Source: Diplocarpon mali (lineage: Eukaryota; Ascomycota; Leotiomycetes; Helotiales; Drepanopezizaceae). From it: 64,000 nucleotides of DNA. The first letter of the stretch is position 1. Each line of letters opens with the position of its first letter. Where the stretch lies: contig JAENRP010000154.1 of NCBI GenBank assembly GCA_024741835.1, positions 36,719 through 100,718 of the forward strand, given 5' to 3'. Shown here piece after piece: positions 10,029-22,572 of the stretch. Under the pieces are notes generated by a model. The model was not told where the DNA came from and made no database searches. It worked only from the letters and a program-made list of their open reading frames with translations. Made by a program: the position numbers and the translations under genes.

Positions 10029-12795
10029 GATTTTGTCTTGAGATCTGAGACTTGAATGAACAAACGTTGTAGAATGCGAAGCTAATAAGTTTTGTAGTAA
10101 GGCTATTTAAGCTGCTAATCTCGCATTCTTCAACCAGAATTGCAGGGCTGTCTTGGTGAGTCTATTCCTTACCTTTATACCATAACTATACTGATATTTG
10201 TTCCTATCAGCCAGTTCTCGATTTTCTCTTAAGCCTCCACTGTCACCATGCTAAATCAACTCCATCTCACCTGTCCACACGGCTCTTCTCTTCAATCCCG
10301 CATCTTGGCGACCTCAATTCCTGTATCTCGAGTCGGCACACCAGTTCGAGAACCTCGCTGATATCTTTGACTCTAGGGGCCATTAACCTGTCCATATCTT
10401 TGGCCTGCTCTTGGGATTCTCGATGGAAAAACTGACTTCGCTGATCGCACATAGGCATTTTACTTGAACACAGACCTTTTCCTCATGGGCGTAAGTTTGG
10501 CGTTCTACGTTGTACTTCACATCAGAATACAAAATTGCTCAATTGATTTCCCTCTGAACTGTGAAGATAGCTTTGGCAGCATTGGCGGAATGTTGCTGAG
10601 TTGATGCCGTCATCCAACGCGCTCTTTGAAACATTCCTCTCTGTCGTTCATCCACATAAGAACCAGGTTGCGAATTTAGTGGTCGCCTCCTTAGCTGTAA
10701 ATTTCAAGCTGAAGGTTTCAAGATGTCTTTCCACAAACGCTCAATGCGGCAAAAATGTAAGAATGTAGTAAGCCACTTATCACTTGATATTGCCACCAAG
10801 CTCTACCACTATTGCGATAAGAAACCGGGTGAAGGTAGAGCTACTAACGGGATACGTCATTGCTCGAGTCTCGCCATGTGTTCTGGCTGTCGAATCTCTT
10901 GAATTTACACCCCCTTGTTTCTTTTACTGTGCCAGAGAGACGCCAAGAGCTTTACTCTTCCAAGCAGTTCCTCCAACCGGAATATTCCGAGATCAATGCG
11001 AGTACGAGGCTAGTGATTTTTCGAACCTCGTACATCAATGCACAACGAGACAACTCCTTGCTGTAAGGCTGAACAGGTAACAGTACTAAGATATCATAAT
11101 CTTAAGCAACCATCAAACTACTTACAGGCTCTATAATATGATATTCACAGTATTCAGCTCTTCACATGAACCGCCACAGGGAAGTTGTGGGAGGAAAGAG
11201 GTCGAAAGAACCAGAACCGGAGACTTGACTTCTGCTACCGATTTATCTACTATTGATTTTGGGCTGCAAAATATCGCGGACTCCAAGAAATTATGAGAAG
11301 ATGCATAAGATTTCTAGCTTCACGGCACCGGGAGTTGCCAAGGGTTTTAAGCGATCTGTCCTCAGAAATCAAACCGGAGAACTCTATGAGTGTGTTTTTC
11401 TTCGAAAGTGGCGGTACAGATTCTTACCTGCGAGAGGCTCGCGGATCTACTCAATAGGTAATGAGACTGCTGGTTGCTATTATCCTGCCTGAGAAGGCTT
11501 CAACTATATGCCATGTACCAAAGTACACAGACCTTTGACGGTCATACAAGTTATGGCCTTTTTATGCCTTATGCTGGTCTTCTCTGCATTGATTTGAATG
11601 TCAATATTCTTGGAGAATAAGGGAGATTCTCTGCATCCAATCATCTGTCGTCTCTACTGCAATTCTGATAATATTGTGTGCATGTTCTCTGGGCTATTCA
11701 AGATCATTGTTTTGACTCCTATCACGAAATTCGACTGATTTCGTACCCAGCCTTTGTTTGATGTCCTATTCAGGATTGCTCCTTTGCACAGAGGGCTGGA
11801 AGACGAGAGAGCAGTGGCAGAGAGAAATTTTCATTATATAGTACATTGTGAATAACAGATTGTTTCTCCTTCAAGCCATCAGAGCTTTCTAAGATGTTTC
11901 TTGGTGTTCTGTATAACTTGATGTCCTATGCTATGGAACAAGTGAATGTCAAACGGAAAGGTACCTCCAGAGTCACAGTCAGCATAAGCCCCAGGCTCTG
12001 CTATAGCAGGTGCCTCATATAGTGTTCGCCGAGATTCTGGATGACTAGAACTCTGCAGCAGCTAGGGTCGAGGAACTGCTGCGCTTTCGCCCCTAAGCTT
12101 CATTTACTGTCCTAGGCGGCAGAGAAGGTGCTGGCCCAGATAAGGTAAGTCAAGAATACCTAGCTGAGGTTTTCAAATTCAGCAAGTTATCCTAAATGCA
12201 ATAGGTGCAGGTTATATCTCGCAGTAAGCCAGTTGCTTTTGTTGATGAAGAATATCAAGAATGTTTTCCATAACAAGTATGTCCCTTATAGCTAGAAAGA
12301 TTCCAGATGACTCACTGCCATGCGACGGGGGGAAATCCTTTGATCTTCCTGACCATTCTATGTTCTTCCCGATATGTCATTAGCGAACTCGCTTTTCTAC
12401 CAGCGGCTATTCGCCTTCAATTCGGTCATTCAAAGGGAGACACTAGTTCGCTTGAAAGAGCCACGACGCAAAGGTGAACTCTTATTCACCATCAAGAACA
12501 GATCTACTAATCGCTTTCTGTCCTCTTTCCTACAAGAGCCAAGCTACGTCTTTCTTATCAACAACCAGTGGCTATTCTTTTCCTCCACCGACACCAGCTC
12601 TACCCTGCTCCGCAAACATTAGCCTCCTGCACCTGGTTAAATTGAGCTTTCCAAGAGTTATCTTCTGACTCCTTCAACGAGAGGCAGATCTTCAGATACT
12701 GACGTTGTGCACGTTGTCAGGCGTACAAATCAATAGCTACGACCTGAAACTTAATCTCTTCGACCTCATCTCTTGGATCCAATAGATGACTTGCG
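10029..12795. other. 2.8-kb stretch without a recognisable gene
   Basis: Only short open frames are present on either strand (60-100 codons), none with family motifs, and codon use looks random. A weak GAGPDKV-like peptide near 12130 is reminiscent of a LINE reverse transcriptase but is too short to call. No LTR, inverted repeat or RNA gene was seen. Confidence 0.5.
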
Positions 12796-15083
12796 ATGTC
12801 AAACCAATACTTTCAATCTCAAACCTCAAAGCAGTCTATATCAGACCCTCATCCTAAAACATCTGGTCTGATTAAGGTGGTCGGAAACACTGGCAGAGTG
12901 CGAGGGAGCTCTGCAACACCAACTCCACAAGTTCTATCCCCAGCTCCGCGTCGGAGGATGCAGCCAATTATCAACAACATGAACAACATAAGTGTTGATC
13001 AAGGTAGCGCGGGCAACCGTAGCGAGCGCAGCAGTGAAAGCCGAAATATAAGTCCAACTGCTAGCATCAGGTCATCTCGTGGTTCTGTGTCGCAAAGCCG
13101 CAGAGGCCTTAACACAAACATGAATTCTGGCGAGAAATTTGGCAAAAACCATTCATTCGCTACAAGCACTGGTCGTATGAATCCGAATGTCCCACCTTTC
13201 CATTCCTCGTATAAACAGGGCCAGCCATCCTTTAACACTTCGCTGGTCTTGCAGAATGTAAGATGAATAGATACATAGCTAGTACGTTCTCACTAACTCT
13301 TTTATAGCAAAGCAAATTTATCATGTGTTCTTCAGAATTCCAAGCAAAGCTGAATAACCTTATCAATAAAATTGAAGGCAGCGAAAACATCAGCTCAGCC
13401 TACCAAAACACACTGATCAAGGATGTACGAGACCTTGCGCAGCAGTATGATAATCAACAAAGACAGTTGCAGCAGGACATCGACAGAGTAATAGTGGAGA
13501 AGGATAGCTATCTTCATCAACTCAATAACGCTGCTGGGAATGTTCAGAAGGCATATGCTGACCGCGATCGGTTTGGAAAGGAAAGAGATGATCTGCGGCG
13601 ATCCTATGAGGACTTGAAGATGAAAGCACAGAAGAGTACCGAAAGACTCAATGAGCTTGTTCAACACTGGGTCAACAAGAATGTTACAATGATGGATGAG
13701 ATTGCGCACAAGGATGCCCAGCTCGAAGGAAAGCGTTCCCTGTTGATTGCTGCAAACCCTGAACCAAGCCCTCGTTTTCCAACGATAGGCAAATTTAGAG
13801 GTCGTGATCCTTTCACATCGCCCTTGATGTCCGCTACTGCATTGGAGAACTTCACCAGAGGAAGCATTGGTTCAAGCAAGAGTAAAAATACCAGTATGTT
13901 ATCTATATCACCCATTTCGAAAGTTACAGGCCTGGCTGGAACTGGCTTTGGTCAATCATCAGCACTTGGCTTTATCCATCCTGAAATTGGGCCCCCTAAT
14001 GCTGTAACAGATGAGTTCGTAGTCTCCAAGGACCAGCCTGCTCGTCGTCGACCCAACCCAAATCTCTTACCAACTGGTCCAGCTCCGGCAGGCAGACCTC
14101 TTGTCCCAGAGAGCCCTTGGGACTCGGAATCATCTCGAGCATACAACACGGAGCCAGGAGACACCCCCCATTCGTCTGAAGATACTTCTTTAGCTTTGGC
14201 TCTCGTCTTACATACCAATGTGCACGACCCCTCCCCAGTCTATCAACAAGAGTTCTCCGACCTCTATGTCATGGTGGAGGGCTGGGTCCAATCATATTGC
14301 CATCAACCAAACTTGGAGAACGATCGGGTAGTTGCCAGAACCAACCAGAAACTTTGGTCCTTCATGATGAACTGCACATATCCTGGTCAGCGCCAGGACT
14401 CTCATACGCATGTCATGACTCTCCTCAATGATACCACGTCAAGATCATGGTTTGTGATGAGAATGGGGATCTCCTACATCATGGAAGAAATTCTGTCGTT
14501 TGCGCCATACAAGACGTTTAGTGCGGATATTGATGCCGAACTTGAGTCTGTTAAGCTCGAGATTGCAGAGCGAGGTTAGCAAACTATACAGCCTGGTTTG
14601 TTGAGTTACTAACAAACTCTTCCAGGTCTAGCCAACGAAGCTCGTCAAGCACTCGTTGATAAGCGGGCCAAAGCCATCCAGAAAATTGTGTCGTCACCCA
14701 ACTGGGCAGCTTTTCGGCAAACATCGCTGGCTACTCACAGCAAGCGGCTTCGGGACATTCTAGGACCGATGTTGAACGACTACTCGCTCCGCTCCACTGC
14801 TGGTTCCGATCTTGGTGCTATCATTCTGAAAGCCTGGGATCTTTCGGTCAACATGAATACGTCGCAACTGACCTTCCAGATCTATTTCCCAGAGACAGCA
14901 CAGAAATTCAATGCTTCTACCATGATTGCAAAGGACAAGAAGTACACCGATGCAATGGCATTGCAGATCAAGCAGGCTCGGCTTAAGCTGGTCATCACTC
15001 CAGTTGTAACTATGCGCGATGACCGTGGCACCACAATCCGGGCCAAGAATCTCCACAAGTCGACGGTCTTGACAATGGGTTAG
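12796..15083 (+). CDS. coiled-coil protein of unknown function
   Basis: Three exons (12796-13257, 13308-14574, 14626-15083) give 728 residues. Both introns have good GT-AG ends and a CTAAC branch site (cactaact, ttactaac). Residues 1-150 are Ser/Pro/Asn-rich and disordered. Residues 160-280 are heptad-like and highly charged (VRDLAQQYDNQQRQLQQ, ERDDLRRSYEDLKMKAQ), a predicted coiled coil. A second disordered stretch (280-450) precedes a compact helical C-terminal half (EFSDLYVMVEGWVQSYC, LWSFMMNCTYPGQ, WFVMRMGISYIMEEIL, ILGPMLNDYS). I do not recognise the family. The architecture suggests a scaffold, but no role is shown. Confidence 0.8.
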
Positions 15084-16172
15084 ATTCCAATCTAAACCCG
15101 TGCCTCAGAATGCATTTGTGTCTCTTAGGGGTTATCACCAGGAAATTCGCGTTCTGTCCCTAACGTCTCTTCCAAATCACCCTTGTGGTTCGTATTCGGA
15201 TGCTGCGAAGTGGGTTTCTTGAGTTACAACAAAGTGCAAAGTTCTTTTGGGAGGACACAAATCTGAAATGGTCTTCAATACATTTCTCCCTCCTCCAAAC
15301 TAGAATATGCCGAGCGAAGAAGCTCGCTGACAACTTCAACCTTAGTCTTCTCCGCAGCGCCTTGGGAATCAGGGATTTATGGACCTTCTCGATTACCAAT
15401 TGCTCCTGTTTTGTGACACAATTCCTCGCATACTTTCTTTCTTTTTTACCAAAAAGTTTTCAAAAATCGACATCTGCCGACTATCATGACTCTCTTGCAT
15501 GGGTCTTTGTTGTTTTCTACAACTACAGTCCGCCTCGCGGTGGTCTTGCAGAGCTAAAGAGTTGGCGTTTGGCTGCTGCATCTCTATCTGGATCGCCTCT
15601 TCCTGGTTGGCAGCTTTTCCTTTATATTTGTGATAACGCGGGATAGGCATGCTGTGGGCATTGTCTCTTGCGGTGGGCGTAATTTCAATGCACATCTAAA
15701 AATGAAGGATCGCAAGGCGGGTTTTGCTTTTCAGGGACAATCAGAGCGAGGCATTGGATGGACTCAGGTCACATCTTGCTTTCAAAAGTCTCCCGCACAA
15801 TAGAACCGAAATACTATCTGCATAATTAAAATCTAAGTTTCCAAGGGCCGAATCACTTTGAGATGTGATGCTGAAAAAGTGACGGCCATAATTTAAAATC
15901 TGACAGACACATTAGTAGTTGCTCGCTAGCTCAGACTGGCAATGTCGTAGGCCTTGGAGATACTCTACCAACCCTTGCAAATCCCATTTGATACTTGAAC
16001 AACGGAGTGGATATGACTGTTATCAAGTGACGGGCTAGAACTTTTGCCGTCCCTTCCTTGGGACCTCTGACATCAGTTAAATGAGAAATGGCTATAAGCA
16101 TACCTCTCCGCAATTTGCTAGACTCTGATCAGGACGAACGTTTCGTTATTTCAAATTCTCACTCTACCAAAA
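15084..16172. other. intergenic, no gene seen
   Basis: 1.1 kb. The open frame at 15185-15646 is Cys/Phe/Ser-rich without motifs and is probably chance. Confidence 0.4.
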
Positions 16173-17054
16173 ATGGCACCCAAATATCTCTCTCTTAAAT
16201 TTACTCTCGTCACAGGCGGCGCGGGCGACATCGGCTTAGAGACGTCCAAATATCTCATCTCTCTCGGAAAATCCATCAACATCGTAGGCCGAACGGGGAA
16301 AACCTTCGCTCAAGCAGCCGAGATCTCGGCCATTGAATGAGCTACTATGTTCTCGATACCGGGTCATCGCAGCCATCCCAGCTTTTGTAAGAAAGTCATC
16401 AAGGGGCAAACCGAGGTCGATTGTCTTATCAACAATACTGCTGTTCAGAGACCGCTCTACATTAATGATTTCGATCTCGGGAGCGGGGATCAGGATATTG
16501 ATATCAACATCCGCGGACCCATGGCATTTGACGATCCGATTCTTGGAGCAATTCAAGGGGAAAGATGCGGCTACTCTTATCAACATTTCGAGCTTGCCGG
16601 GGTATGTGCCCGTCAGCGTCGTCAACCCCGTCTACAATGCCAGGAAGGCCTGGGTTCATTTCTGGACCTTAACATGCGCAAAGAGACAATACCCACTGTC
16701 CTTGATCTCCACACATATTTCCAGAAGCGAAGTGCCGACAACTGTTTCCTCGCCTCTTGGAGTTTTACAACCTATTTTTATTACGTGAGCTAGCTGGCGA
16801 AGGACGTCAAGGGAAAGAAAATCAAGATCGTGGAGATTACGCCGTTGACTGTGGCCACGAATCTGCATCGGAATCCGGACGACATCACGAAGGACAAGAA
16901 CCCGGACTCGCTGAAACTGGGGGACTATATGGATTTTGTCAAGCAGGGATTCGAGGAAGACAAGGAGACTGTTGGCGCGGGTCCGAATTTCGAGATTGTG
17001 GAAAGGTGGTCTACAGAGTTCGCAGGAGATCATCAGAAGGCTGCTTCTGGTTAG
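16173..17054 (+). pseudogene. short-chain dehydrogenase/reductase (SDR) pseudogene
   Basis: A single SDR can be followed through three reading frames. The frame from ATG 16173 gives the NAD(P)-binding motif LVTGGAGDIGLET and IVGRTGK, then stops at 16338-16340. Shifting frames recovers VLDTG, then VDCLINNTAVQRPL with NDFDLG and INIRGPM, then LINISSLPGYVPVSVVNPVYNARKAW (the S, Y and K catalytic residues), and finally IKIVEITPLTVATNL with FVKQGFEEDKETVGAG before the stop near 17054. Conserved blocks remain in order, so decay is recent or the breaks are sequencing errors. Introns do not explain the shifts: no suitable GT/AG pairs were found at most of them. The closest flavour is the DltE-like fungal SDR group. 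Confidence 0.75.
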
Positions 17055-17914
17055 GGAGTCGTTGACGGTCATTGCAGAAGAAGGGTATGTTGGAACGAAC
17101 TACACAAACCCGGAATGTTTTACTGCTGGGGTGGTGGTGGTTTTCAGGATCAAGAATAGATGCCCATCTTGAGCATGGTGGATTGAATAACTCTGTACCA
17201 AGTAGACATCTATAACGGGAATAGGAAAGGCTCATATTGACCCATATTCGGTGCCGAGTCTTCTCGGAACAGACTGCCTCAAGCTTCGCTGAAATACCTC
17301 TTTCAACAAGATGACCTGAGAAGTCTTGACCGGGCCCTATGGAGATGAGGAACGAAAAATATCCCCTGGTTTGAAGGCAAAGAAAAGAGGCAGAGCCGCA
17401 AAAGAGCCAAAATAGGCATGGTAGGAGAACTCAAAATTATAGGATCCCTGGAGGATTGAGTCTATGGGACTGCATAAACCATAGATCTGACAACGAGGTA
17501 AAATGTATAATCGGCTAAGAATCGCCGAACACTGATGTTGCTCACAGACAATCCTATAGCCGCATGTTTTCACGGGGGTCGTGACTCGTCACGGGGTATC
17601 TATATTTAAGGTTGTTAGCACAACCCCCCCAGACTTCTTGGCAAAACCTCACGGAGTTCACCAATCCCTGTCAATCAACCCCCGAGACCCCCTCCTATCA
17701 ACGACATACGGTGCTGATCATTGAAGCGCATACGATCTCGTCTTCCCAGACCAGATTACAGTCTGCGAAATACGACAGACACGCTCGTCGCTTCACTGTA
17801 GCGCGTATCTCCAGATCGCACTACGGCCTGATAGCGCATCAGATGGACACGAACCGTGACAGGAACCGATAATCGACGGAGAGCTGTGACGGCGTTGCGG
17901 CGCATTCAAAGATT
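17055..17914. other. intergenic upstream of SPT20
   Basis: 860 bases with no gene. A TATATTTAA sequence lies near 17602-17610, about 300 bases upstream of the SPT20 start, and could be a TATA-like element. Confidence 0.35.
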
Positions 17915-20900
17915 GTGCAGCAAGCAGATATGGCACCCTCCATAACAGCGACTCAGTCGCAGTCGCAGTCGCTCTCGCAGTCCTCGAAAATCAAGCGCCC
18001 GATACCTCCCGGGATCCAGACAAATGGCATCCATTCCTCAACCTCCTCCCCTTCGCCGTCCATGTCTGCCGGCAGGCTCCCCTCTGCAAAATATCCCCCA
18101 AACTCCGCGACAAGCAATGGGGTTGGAGCAAATTCGGGCGCAAGGTCTGCGAACCGGGCCAGATTCCACCATCCTGGTCGAGGACAAAGGAATGGTAGCG
18201 TTGGATTAAGATCTGCCAATCTTGCTGGGGAAGTCATTAGCCATATCGCGGAACCTCAGCCCTACAGTATGTCGTATGATCCGTAAATCATCATAATGAA
18301 TACTAATGTGGTAGTCAAATCGGACGAGTATATTCTGAAAAAGTATCGCGGCTTCCCGCCCTCTTTAGTCATCCATCTGTACCCAAATCATTTCCGGTTC
18401 GACCAACAAGAAGGCAGCTTCACGTACAAGTCTCCCATGAGAATTGTTATCGAACATCTGAAGTCTCGAACTATTCCCCACGACCTGGTCGAGTTCTTTG
18501 AAGACATCTCATACTACGAAGGCTGTATGATTGTGCAGATCTATGACCACAAGTCAATTGCGCCGTCGCAGAACTCGAACCGACCGAAAACAGGGCTTGG
18601 AAAGACAGTTCCGTTTTCAATGCATAATTACAATGCCTACCTCACTCCATCTTCTTACGTCCCATACCCAATCGAAGCAGTTCCAGGGAAGAGCAAAGAT
18701 GAAAATGAGAAGAAGCTCTCTACACGTAAAGATAAAGAGAACATGCCAGCTCCGGAACTACCCAACGAAGCTCAGCGTGACCGGGTTGCACCCCTCCCGA
18801 AGAAGCCCAAGGTCATGACAGTAGTCCTTCGGCCAACACCTCTGAGCATCCATGCCGACCTTGCGGTTAAAGCCTCTGAGACCCAGCCTACTGGTGATAG
18901 TCGAAAGGAATCTCGACAGGAGGTCGGTGCTGGACCGCTATCTGCAATCTTACCCCCGACGCCAACATTAGCCGTCCCTACAACTCCCCAGACGAGTTCC
19001 ATGGCGCCTCCTGCGAAGCGACAGAAAAAAGCGGATGCGGAAATCAGCAGCAGCTGTGACTACTACTCAGCGGAAGCGCAGATCACCCTTGCTACCACTG
19101 CTCCTTTGATGCTTGAGCCTGTACATAGCGCAGGCCAAGCAGCTGCCCTGCTAGAATCGCTGGCTCATCCAATGCACTCAGAAGCACCTCCGGCACCCAA
19201 GACTCGAAAGAGAACTGTCGCAGAAATGGCCGCGGACCAAGCTCAAGCAGCAGACGAGGAGAGATACATGCTAATATTCGATGAACGCCTTGGATCAAGG
19301 GCTATTGGAGCACAGGGTGTTGCCAACTCGGTAGATAGCGATGGTCAAGCCGGTGGTGCCTCATTCGAGCCTAGATTTGAAAGATTTAAGACCCTTGAAA
19401 ATATCAGAGCTCAACATGAAGAGACCAAAAGGATCGATAAGCTCAGGCGAGAAGAGACAGAAAGAAAAAATCGGCAAGAGATGGAGCGGAACAAACTACG
19501 GGATGATGCAGAGAAGAAGGAGCAAGAGAGATCTCGACTCACAGCGATGCAGCAAGCGGCGGCCCGGCAAAACTTGCAACAAGAAGCCCACCGGCGCCAT
19601 CTTGCACAGCAAGCTGCACAGAGCCAGCAAGGCCTTCAAGGCGCGTCCCAGATGCAACAAGGTGGCCAGACACAGGTTTCTCATGCCCATCCTCCTCAAG
19701 CCAACGGCCTCGCTACAAATGGTATTGCAGCCCAGCCACAACGATTTCACCAGCAGCAGGTGTCACAGGCACAGGCGTCTTCTCCCATCATCCGCAACGG
19801 CACACCTCAAAGCCAATCCTCGCCAGGGGTCAATAATATTGGCAATAATCCAATGCAAAATTCTACATCGAGCATGGGTGGCAGTCCTCCGCGGCCAACC
19901 TCCGCTGTACATCAAAACCACCCTCAGATGGGAGCTCCAACATCTCATGGCATGGCTGCGCAGCGAAGTCAGCAAAGTCATGCCGGCACGCCTCGCATGC
20001 CAAATGCTACCCCTAACCTCCAGTCCACCCCTCTGAATCGTCAGATGAGCCAAACACTTCGAATGACACAGGGTAGTCCAATGGCACAAGGAATGATGAA
20101 TGGCCAACAAATGAATTCTCAGCAAGCGCAAGCAATGCAACAGATGAATCCGCAACAAGCACAGGCCATGCAGCAGCAAGCAAGGATGGCACAGATGATG
20201 CGAAACCAGCAGGTTGCGCAGGGCCAATTGAACTCGCAGCAGTATATGGCGGCACAAGTACTGAGGAGCCAACAACAGCAACAGCAGCAGCAGCAGCAAC
20301 AGCAGCAAGGGGGCGGCAGCATGCCACAGCTTCAGCAAACGTATGCAGCTCAAATGGCTGCAATGGCACAGCGTTCGGGATCAAATATGAATCAGCATAT
20401 GATGAACCCAGCAATGGCTGGAATGAACCCTGCAACATTACAGCAGATGCAGAATACGATGCAACTCCAGCAGATGAACCATATGCGTGCCCAGGCGGCC
20501 CAAGTCGCTGCTCAACAACAAAGTCCGCAACCTCAAAATCCACAACAAGCTTTATATCAGCAACAAGGTATGTGTTAAATCCCTTTTCGCTATGAGAATG
20601 TCTTCAAAAGCTCTTGAGATCTTGAGTATCGATTCATCTTTCCAGGGTAGACGATTCTAAGATATTTCCTGCATCTGATATGTTGTAGAGCATAAGGCTA
20701 ACTTTCTTGAAGTGATGGCAATGGCGCATAACATGTATCAGACTCAGAGACCGAAAATTGCGGCAAATTACAGCAATGGCATTATGCCCGAAGAAGCTGA
20801 TAAGCAGCTCCGTGCTACATGCCAAAACGCCGCCTCGCAGCAAATGCAGCGTCAATTCGCGGCTAGGCGTGCAGCTCAACAACAACATCAAGCACAGATG

Positions 20901-20969
20901 ATGTTGCAGGCTCAGGGGCAAGGAATGCAGGGCAATATTAACGGAATGCATAATGGTATGGGCATGTAA
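17915..20969 (+). CDS. SPT20: SAGA complex subunit Spt20
   Basis: Three exons (17915-18266, 18315-20567, 20689-20969) give 961 residues; a second ATG at 17930 (MAPSITATQ) would remove five. The Spt20 domain begins across intron 1, where EPQPY joins to IKSDEYILKKYRGFPPS and continues with LVIHLYPNHFRFDQQ, HDLVEFFEDISYYEGCMIVQIYD. Downstream is a charged helix (RREETERKNRQEMERNKLR) and a very Gln/Met/Ala-rich tail with a CAG/CAA tract at about 20270-20308. Spt20 holds the SAGA coactivator together in the nucleus. The 3' end is less certain: intron 2 (20568-20688) is longer than its neighbours and the last exon is mostly low complexity. Confidence 0.9.
20270..20308 (+). repeat. CAA/CAG tract encoding polyglutamine in SPT20
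   Basis: A mixed CAA/CAG run encodes about twelve consecutive Gln residues in the Spt20 tail; the synonymous mixing suggests selection for the Gln run rather than pure slippage. Confidence 0.8.
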
Positions 20970-21645
20970 AAGGCTAGGTGTATAAAAAAATTCGGCGTTA
21001 CATTTCGGAGGAGCATTAGAGGTCACGATGGCATTGGACGGGATTGGATTGATTTAACCCTTTAGCGTTGGTTGTTTGAAATTTGAGATAATGTGGAAAA
21101 GGCGCTTCGGGGGGCTGGTCTTGAGACACTTTGACGGACAATCGTGGCGTTGGGTTATTTTCAATCGGATCAACGCTGTATAAACTCGCAGAACCATAAG
21201 GTTCTTATCTGGGAGAGGACGGTGTACCATAGACTCTGAATCTATCTGCCTACCGAACTGCAATAGTGTATATTTCCGAGTCAGTTCCTTGAACTGTCTC
21301 TCCGACGTTGATATTCTTTATAAACTCGATATCAAAAATGGACAACTGGTTTCTCTGAAGGAATACTTGATTCCGAGTCCTTGGCCCGGATCGAAGTATA
21401 TTATGGGACGTTGAAGTCTACTGAGAGCCCAGATTCAGTTACTAATGTTAGAGGTATTACTTCTTGAGAAGCATTCCTGTTTACTACAATCTTGTTGTGG
21501 CGGGTAGCACATAACTATCTGTTACAGACTGGCGTTTGGCTTTGCAATGGGACTACTTGCTGTAGTCCAAAATTATGTACACTATGGATATCGTATACTA
21601 TCAGGCTCGACACATCCTTTTCATACAATATAACCTGATCCAAGA
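20970..21645. other. intergenic, convergent 3' ends
   Basis: 676 bases between convergent SPT20 and the Emi1-like gene. Nothing recognised. Confidence 0.4.
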
Positions 21646-22347
21646 CTATCCGCCCACACTCTCATCCACCTTCCCACTCCTCCACTCCAGCTCCCGCTTC
21701 CGCCACTCCTCATCCGTGCCCTCAAACTTCGGAAACGGTGTAGTAAACGCCTTCCCCCACTCCATCTTCCTCTCGCGACTCCTCCATACATCCTCACTGC
21801 TCTCCCTGCCCAGAGCTTTCGCGTACTTCGCGCTCTCCCTCTGCCTGTAATGCTCCTTGATCGCCTTTTGCTTCTCCTTCTCCGGATACGTTCGCGTGCG
21901 CATGCAGAACCAGAAGTCGTTCCAGTCATCCGAACACGACCTCAGGGTGCCGTAGCGGTAGAGATCGTTCCACCGTCCGCCAAAGGAGTTACAATAGAAG
22001 GCCTGGTCAAAAGCGCTGCGGCAGCTCATGGAGGTGGGGAGGATTTGTTCGTTGAGAGGCTCGTTAGTGGAGTCTGTGTCTGCATTGAGAGGGCTTGGGG
22101 AGGGGAGTCGATTCGAGGAGGCATCTCGAGGGACGCGCTGGTATTTCGTGCGGCTGGGTTGCGCGTCGGCTTGGAGTTCCTTGAGGAAGGAATTGAGTTC
22201 TTGCTCTGCTAGGTCATCCCTAGAGAGTGGTTTCGCTGATGATGTATCCGAAGGCCGAGGATCTGGTTGCGTGTTTGATTGAGACGGCATTTTAGAGCCG
22301 CTCTGCTGCGGAGATGAGGGATTCGGTGTTGACCAGAGCCAACCCAT
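21646..22347 (-). CDS. EMI1: Emi1-like DUF3128 protein with twin CX9C motif
   Basis: A single exon of 233 residues. The core MSCRSAFDQAFYC ... SCSDDWNDFWFC has two CX9C pairs (Cys109/119 and Cys138/148), followed by RTRTYPEKEKQKAIKEHYRQR, matching the fungal DUF3128 family that includes yeast Emi1 (early meiotic induction 1). The N-terminal 100 residues are Ser/Pro-rich and the C-terminus is charged. The ATG at 22347 (MGWLWS) was chosen; an in-frame ATG at 22365 adds six residues. Twin CX9C proteins are commonly oxidised and retained in the mitochondrial intermembrane space; Emi1 is reported to influence meiotic gene induction, possibly indirectly. It is divergent from YME2, which is also mitochondrial, with only 225 bases between starts. 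Confidence 0.88.
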   Translation of the reverse strand: MGWLWSTPNPSSPQQSGSKMPSQSNTQPDPRPSDTSSAKPLSRDDLAEQELNSFLKELQADAQPSRTKYQRVPRDASSNRLPSPSPLNADTDSTNEPLNEQILPTSMSCRSAFDQAFYCNSFGGRWNDLYRYGTLRSCSDDWNDFWFCMRTRTYPEKEKQKAIKEHYRQRESAKYAKALGRESSEDVWRSRERKMEWGKAFTTPFPKFEGTDEEWRKRELEWRSGKVDESVGG

Positions 22348-22572
22348 TGTAGTCGTGCCTTTCAAAAATGAGGCTGACGTTTTTGGTATTTACTCAACTG
22401 ACATGGGGAAAGCCTCGAGTCTTGGCAAGGAGGCATTTCAGCCTCATGATCTCATCTGCAAGAAGGTCTTCGAACGACGAGTCCAATGTCCCTGAAAACC
22501 TTGAAAACTTGATGATACTCAAGGGTTTGTTCCAATATGGCGTGTGTGCCCATACACTGATTTGATTCAAAT

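Noticed and set aside
12115..12185. Possible LINE reverse transcriptase fragment (GAGPDKV)
   Set aside because: Only about 20 residues before a stop and no neighbouring RT motif; chance cannot be excluded.
20013..20543. Open frames on the minus strand opposite the SPT20 tail
   Set aside because: They are Leu/Cys/Val runs produced by reading the CAG/CAA-rich Gln tract backwards.
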